A DNA stretch of 64,000 bases from positions 186,001 through 250,000 of the forward strand of contig JAYKXP010000007.1 in the NCBI GenBank assembly GCA_037176845.1, read 5' to 3'. The stretch comes from Paramarasmius palmivorus (taxonomy: Eukaryota > Basidiomycota > Agaricomycetes > Agaricales > Marasmiaceae). Below, one piece after another: positions 34,237 through 45,927 of this stretch. The position numbers were made by a program, and so were the translations under genes. Every line of letters begins with the position of its first letter. Position 1 is the first letter of the stretch. The notes below the pieces were generated by a model that was given only the letters and a program-made list of their open reading frames with translations, did not search any database and was not told the origin of the DNA.

Positions 34237-36850
34237 ATGGTCATGGCCATGGACCGCTCGCTCATCGACTGGGATGAGAATGACGTTCAGAATTGGCTTG
34301 TTTATCTCGGTTATCCTCAATATGAAGCCAATATCAAGGGTCAGCCTCTACTTGCATCACTCACTTGACACCTCTCTTAACTATCGTCACTGTAGAGCAT
34401 CGAATATCAGGCGACGTTCTTAGTCTACTCGACCAAGAAACATTGAAAGATGTTGGAGTATCGAGTATAGGACAGAGATTGGCTATCCTGAAAGCAGTCT
34501 ACATGCTCAAGATTGCTCAGAATATACCTATTGAAGCAGATCATTGGATTCCTCCGTGTCAGTTATTCTTCTTTTCTGCCGTTATTCTGCTCACATTTCT
34601 TTAGCTGAAGCACAAGAACGAAGTCAAGAGTTGACTGTAGAAAAGCTTCATTCAATGTTGAGTGACCAAGGTCTGTCTCCTGCCTTGCCTTGTCTCACCT
34701 GCACACTCACCCATACTTTGCTGCAGCTCAACGCCTCAGAATCGTTGAAGAAGAAAACAAGATTCTCAATACGACTCTTCAATCCTTCCTAGACGACTAC
34801 AACGCCCTTCGTTCCTCTCTCACTCGTCCCAACTCCAACTCTGAAGACAACAGCACAACACCTCCTCTCCGACGCCAGCCTTCATTCAAATGGGCTCAAT
34901 ACGTCAAACCAACAAAGTCTCCCACAAAGGCAGACTTGGAAGCAAATTCTGTCTCCAATCCAAGCTCAACCTCGAGTTTCTCTCCACATCCTTCACCAGG
35001 TGCAGCGCAACTGGAGCATGATATACCTCCGTATACAGCAAAGACACCTAGGCAGGCACATCCACCACCACCGCCGAATCCAAACATCGCCTCCTCGTCG
35101 ACATCAAACCACGCCTCGACCTCGACATCAAGTCCCGACCCCTCAACCGCCCCATCCACCTCTTCTCCCACACCAACACCCACAGCCCCCAAACGCCAAG
35201 ACTCCAACCCATCCACAGACACCCTCAAATCCTTCAAGGTCTCCCTCGAAGATCCCACATACAAAGTCCTTCCCGCAGCACTCAAGAAATACCGTATCCA
35301 GAATGATAACTGGGAGAATTACGCTATGTTTATCTGTTACGGCTCTCCATCTAACCGGATCGAGCGGTGTCTATCCTATGATGAGAAACCGCTGCTTTTA
35401 TTCCAAAAGCTAAAGGACGCGAAAAAGAACCCAGTGTTTATGCTAAAACACATCAAGGATATACGTAGTCCGATTGTGGTTGCGCAGCAGAAACATGCAG
35501 CAAGGAAGGCTGGGTCGATTGCATCAGCAGGAGACCAACCGCCTTCATCTGCTTCCGCCGCTGCCTCTGCCTCCAACACGGCCAACGCCAACACCACTAA
35601 TAATACAACCAACAACCCAAGCGGGCTAGGCCACCGCAGCACGCCCTCACGTACGATAACACGTCCACCCAAACTCGAAGTCCACGATCTCAGCGCTCGA
35701 AATGTCCCACACGGGTTAAACAGTGGTGTCCCCGAAGCTCCGGGTGTTGGTAGCCCGCTAGGTGAACAGCCACCTTCTGGTACAGGCACGGGATTACTTA
35801 CACCTCACACTGCCGCCAACTCGACTTCGAGCGCTAATACGACCCCGCATTCATCACCTAATCCGAATAGTTATACGGTTACAGCACCTACGCCTACGAC
35901 TTCTGCGTCCACAACCTCTGTTTCTGCTCCTACCACGAACACGAGAGAACTTCCACCACCTACGACGACGCCTGGGGCAGTAAGCTACGCTGTGGCCATA
36001 TACCCTTATATGGCTGAACAAGCGGACGAGTTCGATGTTGTGGTCGGTGATACATTCATTATCCTCTCTCGAGCGAGGGGATGGTGGGTCGTACAACGAG
36101 ATCCGGAGGGCACAGGTCAATTAGAAACGATTTCTGAGGGCGAGAATGGGAAGGAAGGTGAAGATAGTGCTGAAGGCGAAGGCGAAGCAGGTAGTGGGGC
36201 AACTAAACAAGGATGGGTACCCGCTGGGTGTCTATTGGAGACACTCAAGCCTGTGGCGGTGGCTATACGCGAGGCCAGAGAGGCAAGAGGTGATTCTACC
36301 GATGGTGCTAGTAATGGTCACGTGGAAGCCGAAACTGAAGGTGATTCGTCAAAGACACCGATTTTACCTCTGAGTATTATTAGCACGTCGTTCCCTGGGA
36401 TAGCGTTGATGGATTACAAGAAGAAGGGAGAAGAAGAGTTGGATTTGGCCAAGGATGATGCGTTGAGGGTGTTTAAGAGGTATAATCATTGGAGTTATGT
36501 GCGTGTTGATTTCTCTTTCTTTTTGTCACTCTGCTTTGTTGTATTGACGACGTCAACAGGCGGTAAAAGAATCAACAGGAGATAGAGGATGGGTCCCCTC
36601 GTGGTTCATCGGGAAGATTACGACGAGCCCTAATACTAATACTACCGCACCATTAAACACCTCGTCATCAAACAACTCGAGCAACAACTCACCTCATGCA
36701 CAAGTCCAGACGCCGCCTACACCGCATCTAGATTCAGATTCTGCAGGAGCAGGGGGAGGTGGTAGCGGCGGTATGGGCGTTGGGGGTGCACAAGTATCAC
36801 CGATGAGTTCGGCCTTTCCTAGTACGGTAGGGAATGGTGCCGGCAGATGA
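34237..36850 (+). CDS. UBC2: MAPK-cascade adaptor with SAM, RA and two SH3 domains (UBC2/STE50 homolog)
   Basis: Adaptor that connects Ras/Cdc42-type GTPases and the MAPKKK in the pheromone and filamentation pathway. Exons join in order: SAM domain (DWDENDVQNWLVYLGYPQYE, then after an intron HRISGDVLSLLDQETLKDVG and IGQRLAILKAVYMLKIAQ), a short coiled segment (RLRIVEEENKILNTTLQSFL), a Ser/Thr/Pro linker, an RA domain (SFKVSLEDPTYKVLPAALKK, then PLLLFQKLKDAKKNPVFMLK), a second linker, SH3-1 (SYAVAIYPYMAEQADEFDVV, with GWWVVQRDPEG and GWVPAGCLLE) and SH3-2 (GIALMDYKKKGEEELDLAKD, then across the last intron to GDRGWVPSWFIGKI). Ascomycete STE50 lacks the SH3 pair; SAM-RA-SH3-SH3 is the basidiomycete Ubc2 arrangement. 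The first ATG is at 34237; nearby in-frame ATGs at 34243 and 34249 are alternatives. Confidence 0.93.
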
Positions 36851-37347
36851 CGTTAGGAGTGGATTCTCTCTTTGTTGGTTGGCTGGTTTTGCATTTGTTA
36901 CGATCTGGTTACGGTTTTTCTACTATCCTCTCTCTTTTCTTTTCGTTCTCTCTTGCTCACTCATTCTCACTGCATTGCTGTCGATATACATTTCGATTAT
37001 AGTATACATCACACGATCTTTTCTTTTCGTCTTTTTCGTGCCCCATCTCGAGTTCTTGCGCGGATAAAAACTCGTGGGGCGGTACTACGTACAATACTTA
37101 CGATCTCTCTCGTTCTTGTGGTTTGGTCTCGTTCATTGTATCATACGATACTTCAACAAGTCAAGGTTCCAGAGTCGATGCATTTATAGACGATGATTAG
37201 GACTGGCTGTACTATGTGCTGGAATCTCGACAGGGGCTTTGGTAGAGCACAAAGATAGAATTTCACAGTACCTGTACAATAAACTACAATGCTTACGGCG
37301 TCACTGCATACCCGGCGATCTTCCTCAGCGTTGGGCTATTCTTCCAA
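36851..37347. other. Convergent 3' region, pyrimidine-rich
   Basis: 497 bases between the UBC2 stop and the NmrA copy C stop. Strongly T/C-rich from 36870 to 37060; no gene. Contains the 3' ends of both convergent transcripts. Confidence 0.5.
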
Positions 37348-38360
37348 TCATTCCTTCTTACCCCACCACTTCTCCACAAAATCCTTGATACCCATGGGCT
37401 TCACCCCAGGGAACATTTCATTCAACACTTGCCCTTGCTCTCCGCCACCCCTAATAACACTCAGGTCTGACATATGAAAGCCATGCGAGAGCCCTTGAGG
37501 CGGAAGCTTCAACAAGGAGAGGAGTTCATCCTCAGTTTTGTAGCGAACTTGGAACCTTTTGCCTGGGAATAGCACAGCATCAATACCAGCTGCGGAGAAC
37601 AGTGGAAACACGCACCTGTAACATCCTCAAAAATCTTGACGATCTCGTTGTAACTCTTTACGTCACCCGCCATATCCAGCTTCTCAGGCCATTGCTCCAA
37701 CTGCGTAGCCTCAGCTACGAACCGTGCCATGTCTTCCGCCGCTGTGAAGTAGAGCTTCCTTTCGCCATCACCGGGAATATCTGCCTTTGACGCTGAGCCG
37801 TCCACACGGAAAGCGTTCCTACGAATGTACTTCATCGCCTCGTCTTCCTTCCCACATCCGAATGCAAAATAGTTGTGAAACACTCCACAGACGAATTTCG
37901 TCCATTCCAGATGAGGGTGTTCCACTTTCAGCTGTCGAAGGGTACGTAGAAGAGGCAATTTACATGCGTAGTAGTTGCACTCTGGTTCGAGGGATTCAGA
38001 GTCTACACTGAACTCACTAGGTGCAAACCGTCTGAATGTGGGAACCTTCAAGGCAGCGCGTAAGAGAACCTCCTGGGTTTCGGAAAACTTGGACAGGTCC
38101 CAGTTGACGAGGGTACTGATAATGGTGTCTATCTGGTGCGTGCGGATGACAGATTCAAGCTGGGTAGAGTCGGTGTAGTCTACTTGAACCACTTCCGCGC
38201 TAGCATCGGAGTTAGGGATGGTGATAGGAGGCGAAGAGGAACGAGATAAGACGATGATATAGAGGTTGTATTTGATTTGTACTGCGAGGAGGGCATCAAC
38301 GACGTAACGACCAACGCCGCCTGTGCCTCCTGGTACACAGATGCGCTGAGACTTGGTCAT
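37348..38360 (-). CDS. NmrA-like NAD(P)-binding reductase, copy C
   Basis: 319 residues from two exons (intron 37563-37615, same site as in copies A and B). The dinucleotide motif CVPGGTGGVGRYVVDALLAV is identical to copy A through most of its length, and much of the protein matches A closely (RFAPSEFSVDSESL, FHNYFAFGCGKEDEAMKY). Differences include MSDLSVIRGGGEQGQVLNEM and the C-terminus WWGKKE. Inverted relative to A and B, with the UBC2/adaptor pair and two NmrA relics between them, so the family spread by duplication with inversion. Upstream (minus strand) ATCCCGAAG and ACGGACTCGTTA elements resemble the promoter block of A and B, but no clear TATA box. Confidence 0.88.
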
Positions 38361-39846
38361 CTTGGAATGATGTGAGATGGCAAGCGGTGTCCTGGTGTTG
38401 GCCGAGCGACATTTGTGCTGTGCTGTTTGTAGCCAAAGAAATTAACGAGTCCGTGGGGATATCTAGCTTCGGGATGATCAATCAGGAACCTGATAGAGAT
38501 AATTTATTCCAATGAAGAGATTGCATGTAAATATTCACTCTTTCGTCTCCTCCCGTTTGTTCTGCAAAGTGGTATCTCACCATCCAGTACATCTGGGTCC
38601 ATAATCGCAACGCAGCGGGCGAGTGGTCCTCCCGGGTTGCAGGGACTTGAGACAGACGAGGTTCAAGCTAATGATGCCATCGTTGTATTGTGCGCATGAC
38701 CTCCAACTAGGTGTAAATGTCTACAAGGAAACGTCGCAAAGCCTAATATGTGACGACATCCATTTAAATGGCGAACTCACCGTTGGTTTCGAGACTCCAT
38801 CTAGCAACCGAAACGTTTTCATTACTTCTCGGAATGATAGGAATAGCATGAGGACGAACCACTTAATTTTCATATCCGTCCGAAGACAGGTTCTGTGTTG
38901 TTCGATTTTTCTTCGCGGGCGACAAATAATTAATAAGCGGCCACAATGTATTAGTGGAAGATTATGTTCATTTGACGAGACCATGCTGCGGTATGTGGAT
39001 TTCCAGATATAAGTAGACCTGCTCTTTTCCGGACCACCCCATTGCGTATGGGACTAGATACTGCATAAGTGTGTGTAAGCCACAGTGCAAAACAGAATAT
39101 GCGAAGAACGCACCAAAACTTTGACCTCGTTCGAAGAACTAGATATCCAGTTGCGGCCATGCCCCTTTGATACCAGTGAGTATATCTGCTACCACTGCTA
39201 CCATATCGCTACTCTTGCCCCCTATTCGGGTTGCTACCAAGCAGCCATGTCGGGTTGAGACTTCACATAACATTGTGCAAATGTGAGAATTCCCGACTTA
39301 AAATTCGAGTGTTAAGAAATAGCTGTGAAATGTTCAATAGAAAGGCACACCTTAGAAACGATGCTGTCCGAAGCGAAGTCGTCGGGGAAGAGATAAAAAT
39401 ATCGGGCCCGAGCGTACGAGCGCTGAGCGCTGAGTGTTTGATCGAGTCATCAAATGGTTACGAATTCGAAAAGAAGAAAGCGCTTAGCACTGGCAGTCAT
39501 CCTTCTCCTACTAAATAACACCACCTTCTCCGCGCTTTTTGCACGTTGCACGTTCAAACAGCGAAGGCCTTGGGTGCTCTCACCTGAGTATCAATGTCGA
39601 TAATATTCCTGGGTCGCTTAGCCTCCGGACACAATTCGATTCTCAAACGTCTCCGCTAGATACATAGCCTACTCTCGGGACTCGTCGACCTCTTCATTGA
39701 TTGTCACCTTTGGATGCATAGCATATGGACCTTTATAACGAGTGAATGCTTGGATCGCCCCATTATTTCTATATGGACCAATCTCGGGCGAATAAAAGAG
39801 TTACTGAACAGACACTTTGCCATCTTTCCCAACCGTTGTACTTCGG
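38361..39846. other. 1.5 kb gap without a recognised gene
   Basis: The left 130 bases are the copy C promoter. The rest has only short unremarkable frames (for example 38623-39012 plus, 38721-38984 minus). The rightmost part may hold the true 5' end of the kinase-fusion gene, whose first exon is uncertain. Confidence 0.4.
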
Positions 39847-42800
39847 ATGTCGACTTCAATTACCTGTGATTATCCATCGCGATTCGCTTCCGGCACAACG
39901 TCGGTAGATTCCCACTATCACCTCCAGAGTTTCGAAAGTTCAATACCCCCTCAAAACCCGATTTCCTCCACTTCTTTGGAACGCGAGTCTCTATAACTTG
40001 AACCTCCAACTTTTGATGCTGATCTGTATTCCCAGCTAAATCTCAATGGATCAAAATTGGGGAAGGGAGCTTTGGGAAAGTTTATCGAGCACGTAATCAA
40101 AGGAATGGTCAAGATATCGCTGTCAAACACGTAGCTCACAACGATACGAAATTATTCGAGGCACTTCGTTCCGAAAAGGATATTTTGAAGGGACTTGACC
40201 ACCCTAATATTGTCAAGTTCCTGGGCTTTGAAGAGAGTCTTAGTGTGTGAGTCTTCCCAATGTCCTGGTCCAACACCAACCATTGAAGAACTGTGACTCC
40301 ACATAGCTTCATAGAATTTGTCCCGGATGGATCTCTCAGCAAAGTTCTGGCACGCTATGGACGTTTCGATGAAGAAGTCAACAAGCACTTCATAACACAA
40401 ATGCTCTCCGGACTTCAATACTTGCATTCCAAAGGCATAATTCATCGTGTAAGTCATTACTTCTCCGAGTGGGCTCGCTGGATTGATTCGCAAGTTAGGA
40501 CCTCAAGGGAGACAACTTACTCATTTCAAATTCTGGAGAGTGTAAAATCACAGACTTTGGAATATCAAAACAAGCGGACCCTCAAGGACGGGCTACGACT
40601 ATAGCCAAGGGTACCATCGGTTACATGGCACCGGAAGTCATGCATCGCAATGGGTACGACACAAAGATTGATATTTGGAGTGCGGGCTGTGTCGCCCACG
40701 AAATGTGGACAGGAAAGCCGCCATGGCATGGCGTAGATCTTCCAGCTGCAGCATTCCGAGTAGGCAGTTGACTCTCGAAACTCGCGAAAACTGGTCACTC
40801 AACCTGTTTCTAGATAGGTGCGTTTGGGGAATGTCCTCCCCTTCCTCCTGATGTGCAACTTCCGGAAGTAGCCCACGACTTTAGGAGCAAATGTCTTGCT
40901 CGGTAGGTTCAGATTGTTGTTATTCCTGTTATTAGGATAATCAACCAGACAACAGTGACCCTACACAACGAGCTCCAGCTGCCGAGTTACGGCAACATCC
41001 TTATCTCACACCACCAGAAGGATGGGTTTTCCGTTGGCCACCATCTGGAAGACTTACTGAATCACACTCCCCAAGCACTATCTATGAAAGTCCTGCCCCA
41101 GTCATCCGAACCCATTTCAAGGGAAAGATGGGCCCAGCGTTGGTGACAAAAGAGCTGGGATTCCTGGATGATGTATGTTTCGTTTCCTTAACTCTATATT
41201 CTATGTGAATGTAGCGTTATCTTACTGACCGAATTCGTTTACTACTAAAGTACAGACAAGTCCGAACGGGAGATATCCGTATTTGCGAAGAAATAGGTAC
41301 TAGCGACGTGAGCGGGATGTTCGCTTGTCGTACATTCAGTCTCGCTCGCGTTCTGGGTGTCGAGGAAGGAGAGTTTTTACACGTAGGATACAGTGGCCAA
41401 GACGCCTTCAAGGTCAGTAATAAACGTTTTCTCTCCGTCAGTATGCTACCTTCCTCTCTATAGGCCTTCCAGATAGATGTGGACGAATTCACTGCGGTTA
41501 AGTATGTTATGTTCCTAGAGTCGGGTTTTAGTAACGTAACTCAAATCATCGCTGGTAGACGTGCAAACATTGCGCAGCTTTTTGGATACAACAATCGCCG
41601 AGGTCTACCTGCATTAATCTTCTACGACGGTACAGTAGTTTGCCCTATACCCTGACTTATGTTCAAACTACTAACGTGTTTATCTTTATATTAGCACCGA
41701 TTCCTTTGACGCGTATCCTATATGAAGGCAATCATCTCAGGTCCATCATACTTGGGATATACTGTGACTTCCAGGTACCGTTTCAATAATCAATGAAGCC
41801 AGAATTGCCTGACACTTTTCGTTATCTCAGGGCACTGTCGTACATCTGTGCGGCAACAGCGATTTTCGTTTCGTAGGTCCCTTTTTGGCCGAAACCAACC
41901 TCTTTTGAACAAGAAAACAGTCTAAAGAAAATATATGGATTGATCCAAGGAATGGGGCCTTTCGGATAGAGGCCAATCTCGAGCTACTACTCAACACGCA
42001 ACCCCATGACTCTTCAAATTTACTGCTTCCTCTGCCCTTGCAAGCGTTTAGCGACGTCGACATCATCGTTGATTATATGACTAGGATTTTCTCGATCGGG
42101 TTCCTTCTGGCCGTATATCCACGCTCAACCCTATACATGTCTAGATCCTCAAGAGACATCCCTACTCAGTGGGTGTTTTCAGTCAGCCCAGTCCGCAATA
42201 CAGGCCTTGGAAATAAGTCAGTGGACTTTACGGAAACGCTGTCTCGTGCATGTAGCATAAGCAAACGGCGTAGTCGAGGTGAACCCACTCAGCCAATGAG
42301 GTTCGCGAAAATGCCGCCATCCTACGGACAGGTAGAAGGACTCTGTATGTATCGTGAGCGACGTTCCAGATCTCTTCTGAGGGACTGGTGTATGGTTACC
42401 ACGGAGGACGGACTGTTTCGGTGCAGTACAACCGCCGTTCCCTCGGATCTGAGCATGATGAACTCACATATAACGTGTACAGGTTCACATTCACAGGTCT
42501 ACCTGCGACTGATTGGTCAGGTTGCGGTCTGTCCATAAAATATACGTTGGACTTCTCGAGATGGTGGCTTGCGCAGGCCCACTACGTCTTTGACCACCTC
42601 CGAATACACGAAGATCAATGGGAGGATTACGGTGAGCTCGCCCGGATACTGTGCCTACTATTCCTCACTCGCACAATCAGGTGTACCTGAACTCCTCGAC
42701 CTTCAGCTTGAACCTACCGCTACGGATACCGACCTCGGTCAGGAAGATATCAACATATTAGCTGCTGACTCCATTGTCTACCTCTTTGTGCGACCTGTCC

Positions 42801-43309
42801 CACCTCTTTCTGACAACGTGACAGTATGGAGTTCCTGGGCTTCTAGACCGATATCCCACTGGTCATTCGACCCCACTGGCCAGGAGAGAATGATGGAACA
42901 CACAAGAATATCTTTCGGGCTTCCCACTTTCACGGCTAATATAGTGCTTCACCACCGTGCCTGGCCTAAACGCGCGTATGTAGACCTCGAACGTATTCAT
43001 GTCGTTAAGGGCTTTGATCCTAAAACGACCGCTTTGGCTCAATCACTTGAGTACCCGATTATCCAGGTACTAAGTGGCGAAGAGGATGGACAAATTTCAC
43101 GGAGAACCAGTTCAATATTGGAAAGTTCCACTACTGATTACGACTCTGGCGTCTTGGAGTATTATCTCGAGGCAAACAGTACGTTGAACCTTTGACATCT
43201 CGAATTTCATCATTCAATCTCCGTAGGTGAAGTTCGTGAAGATGAAGACATCGTTGTGTACCCTCGGTCAAGTCCCAATGGCACAATGACTAGCGGCCAG
43301 CCAGTTTGA
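39847..43309 (+). CDS. MAPKKK-like protein kinase joined in frame to a large agaricomycete-type C-terminal domain
   Basis: A multi-exon gene of about 900 residues. Kinase: glycine loop KIGEGSFGKVYRA (from about 40055), lysine in IAVKHV, then FIEFVPDGSLSKVLARYGRF, GLQYLHSKGIIHR across an intron to DLKGDNLLISNSGE, ITDFGISKQ, GTIGYMAPEVMHRNGYDTKI, and RDPTQRAPAAELRQHPYLTP. All catalytic residues are present; type is STE11/MEKK-like. The exon that ends the kinase (40974-41173) reads on without a break into SHSPSTIYESP and VTKELGFLDD, then RYLTDRIRLLLKYRQVRTGD, ANIAQLFGYNNRRGLPALIF, ENIWIDPRNG, TDWSGCGLSIKYTLDFSRWW and ERIHVVKGFDPKTTALAQSL. That second part follows a pattern I recall from large unnamed agaric protein families. 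Stop at 43309 after a last phase-checked intron. The first exon is doubtful: the ATG at 39847 opens MSTSITCDYPS, but its join to the kinase frame at 40036 could not be fixed. A 38-base gap near 42331-42370 also needs checking. Confidence 0.75.
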
Positions 43310-43497
43310 GAGAAGGGAAAGGGAAGGGCAGTACTCGATTAGACGATGAAGATATTGAGGAATATGCTGTCGTGCAATGATTCGTTGGTCTGAGTTCTCT
43401 AGTTGGCATTATACGATACTAGTTGTGTGTACATTACCCATTACCCATCTAATTGCAGCGTATTCTAATCTAGGTTCCAAACTCTTCAACCCAAGGT

Positions 43498-44406
43498 CTA
43501 TTTCCGTGCCGTCGAACTGTGATTTGCACACTCGATGGCCAAATCAACCAATTCTTCAACCTTCCACACCTGTTCTGGCGCGTATCGTTCAAAAGCGGTC
43601 TCTTGGGTATAAGCTATTTCTGCCGTTTTGATCTGATCATGTCTTTGTTAGTGCTATCTCGCCCCAGGGAATGTTAACTAGAAACGTACCAAGATATCCG
43701 AAGTCAACCCTTTGATTGGACTAGCCACGCTCCTGAACCGATGATTCCTATAAAGATGTAAAGAACCATGGGGTGTATCGGACGTATGATGATATTCGGG
43801 GTCATAAATCCAATCTTCACTTCCACGTTCTGCTAGTAGCATTTTCGACCCTATACCAGACGCAAAGTAGGTAACAGGATCCAAAACAGCCCTCAGAGGA
43901 TGACTGAATATCCTTGAAACCTCTTCCTCTGACGCCTTGAGGTGTTGCAAGACGGATATATCACTCAGAAGAGCTATAACAGGCGTAACGAGTAAGCCAT
44001 GCAACGAAAGGAATGGGTCGAGCGTGCATAAAACGTGTATCGATTCCTCAGTTCCCTTTCCCTTTTCCTTTACACAGCCAGGAAGAGGCAACGCAATTTC
44101 CTCGTTTGCCTCCCTGAATGCAGCACGCACGTGGTCCCCCTCGTCTGACTCGTCTAGTCTCCCACCAGGACAAGCAGTCTGGCCAGCATGAGTACGAAGA
44201 TGCTTGGATCGGGTGGTGAGGAGAACGTAGAGCTCCGATGTCGAGGGGTGCTGGTAGAGCAGGACGAGAACGGCTGCGAGGCGGTTAATTGGGAGAGTGC
44301 CGCTGCGTTGCGACGACGAAGGGAAATACTGAAGTAGACGCTGTATGCAGTGCTGATTTTCTGGTGTAAGGCCGTGGGGAGAGGAAGGAAGAAGGGGAAT
44401 AGTCAT
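43498..44406 (-). CDS. PCD1: Peroxisomal-type CoA pyrophosphatase, Nudix family (PCD1-like)
   Basis: Hydrolyses CoA or oxidised CoA to 4'-phosphopantetheine compounds and 3',5'-ADP. Main exon: RLAAVLVLLYQHPSTSELYV, LLTTRSKHLRTHAGQTACPG, the Nudix/CoA box GGRLDESDEGDHVRAAFREA followed by NEEIALP (R-E-x-x-E-E complete), then SLHGLLVTPVIALLSD. After an intron near 43665-43720 the frame continues as IKTAEIAYTQETAFERYAPE to the stop at 43498; the last exon was found from phase and because this type of C-terminal extension is usual. Start ATG 44406 (MTIPLLPSSPHGLTPEN). No obvious C-terminal peroxisomal SKL-type signal is visible (ends STARK). Different from the Nudix gene at 22667-23479, though of the same class. 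Confidence 0.9.
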
Positions 44407-44921
44407 GGTGGTGGGAAAGAAAGAACTTGAAGCAGACGCGTCCGTTGCCCATAATCATTTCGCCCCGCTCACGTTCCGGACAGCATGTATGGGCGCTAAT
44501 GATCGGTGTATCAGTACTCCTCCCGAACAATCCTTCATTTTGGATCTGGGGTTGATCTAGGGTCTATATGCTGGATTAGCGTATATGCATCATGAATCAT
44601 GATTTTCTGGACAATTCTCGCGAGAACTTCGTGGATTGATCGAACACGGCCGTTTGCTGTTGTTGCCATCGCTGCAATAATGCTGTATAGTTTGCGGAAA
44701 GTGCACAACCCTGCGTTCAGAAGAGATTCAACTGATAACGCTTGAAAGATCCGTTCATTTTGGATCTAGGAACCTCATTTTGTATTGTTGTGGAGGAAGA
44801 ACTATGTGAACTTGTACAGGTGCTCATTGCGGTTCAACGGAAGGTAGTCAGTATCGGGATAGTCAAGTTCATTGCACGAAAACAGGTCAACTACTAGTAC
44901 ACAAAGTATCTACAACCTATT
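44407..44921. other. Gap with a short direct repeat
   Basis: No gene. The phrase TTCATTTTGGATCT plus AGG or GGG occurs at about 44532 and again at about 44754. Meaning unknown. The right end contains the 3' end of the SEC14 gene. Confidence 0.4.
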
Positions 44922-45927
44922 CTACTTTGTTTCCTCCTTCCAAGGCCCCGCGTCACTCTTATCGCAGCCCCCAGGACAACTACACTTCCCGCCCAACTCC
45001 TTCGGTAGATTCTCCTCGTCAATATACTGCAACAGCCCCTTAACATTCCCATCTCTCGAAATCTCAATCTTCTTCACCGTAACCTCGTCTAACCACGGTT
45101 TCACTAGCGTCCAAACCGTACTAAACGTCCACGGTGCATTCACAATGAAGAACTTGCCCATTGTTTCTGGATAGCGGTTTTGGCCTACCGACGAAGTAGC
45201 CATAACGTAGTCTTTGACTCGGTAGAAATTGGCGATAGAGATATGCCCAAGATCGAGAATGGTCAAGAATGAGTCGACGGGGTGTCCGATCGCTTGGGAA
45301 GTGGCAGGGAGACGTTGGGTGAAACATTTTTCGTATTCAACGACTAGGCGCTGAAGAAGGCGGTCAAAAGTAGTGTGCTTCTGAAGGGCAGGTATATCAA
45401 GATTGTTGTAACGTTCAATATAGATTGGACGACCGGCCTACGAGCGGTGATAAGTAGAACGATTAGCATAATAGGTCGACACTGCACTTTATCGGTTTTA
45501 TGATAGAATTGACCATAGTACTTGGCCACCTCATCTCGTTCTTTGAAATCAAAGTTTCTTATATCGCATTATGAGCGAATATGCCATCGGGAGACGAAGA
45601 GACTGCGCACTTGACGAGATCATCCACTCCAAAATCTTTCCTCCATTGTTCGGCATCTAGAAGCATCTTTTTCGTTAACGCGACATCAAACTTTCTAGCA
45701 CGCAGGAATCTATTCGAATGTGTTGTTTGCAGAACCATCAGCGCTCTCCTTCAGTTATTACTTGAAGGCATGCGATCTCACCTCAAAAGCATCGCATCAT
45801 CCATCCGCTCTTCCACAAAGTGACCTTCCTCTTTCAGCTCCTTCTTCAGTTGTTCCAAGGCATGCTGTTGAGATTCCGAGAGATTCCCAAGATATCCTGG
45901 AGGTGGGGTCCAGCTTGAGTCGGACAT
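44922..45927 (-). CDS. SEC14: SEC14-type phosphatidylinositol/phosphatidylcholine transfer protein
   Basis: Cytosolic/Golgi lipid-exchange protein that coordinates phosphoinositide metabolism with secretion. Exons join in phase: MSDSSWTPPPGYLGNLSESQ (start 45927), a CRAL-TRIO-N part (FLRARKFDVALTKKMLLDAE, QWRKDFGVDDLVK, then NFDFKERDEVAKYYGQFYHK), GRPIYIERYNNLDIPALQKH, LTILDLGHISIANFYRVKDY, YPETMGKFFIVNAPWTFSTV, and the end GLLQYIDEENLPKELGGKCS followed by CPGGCDKSDAGPWKEETK. About 280 residues, the usual length of yeast SEC14. The motif YPE-x-x-G-K and the ENLPKELGG floor of the lipid pocket are intact. Four introns of 50-80 bases. No anomaly seen. Confidence 0.95.

Noticed and set aside
39847..41170. 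Kinase as a separate gene ending after the HPYL motif
   Set aside because: There is no stop codon after the kinase; the same exon runs into the second domain, and the next intron joins in phase.
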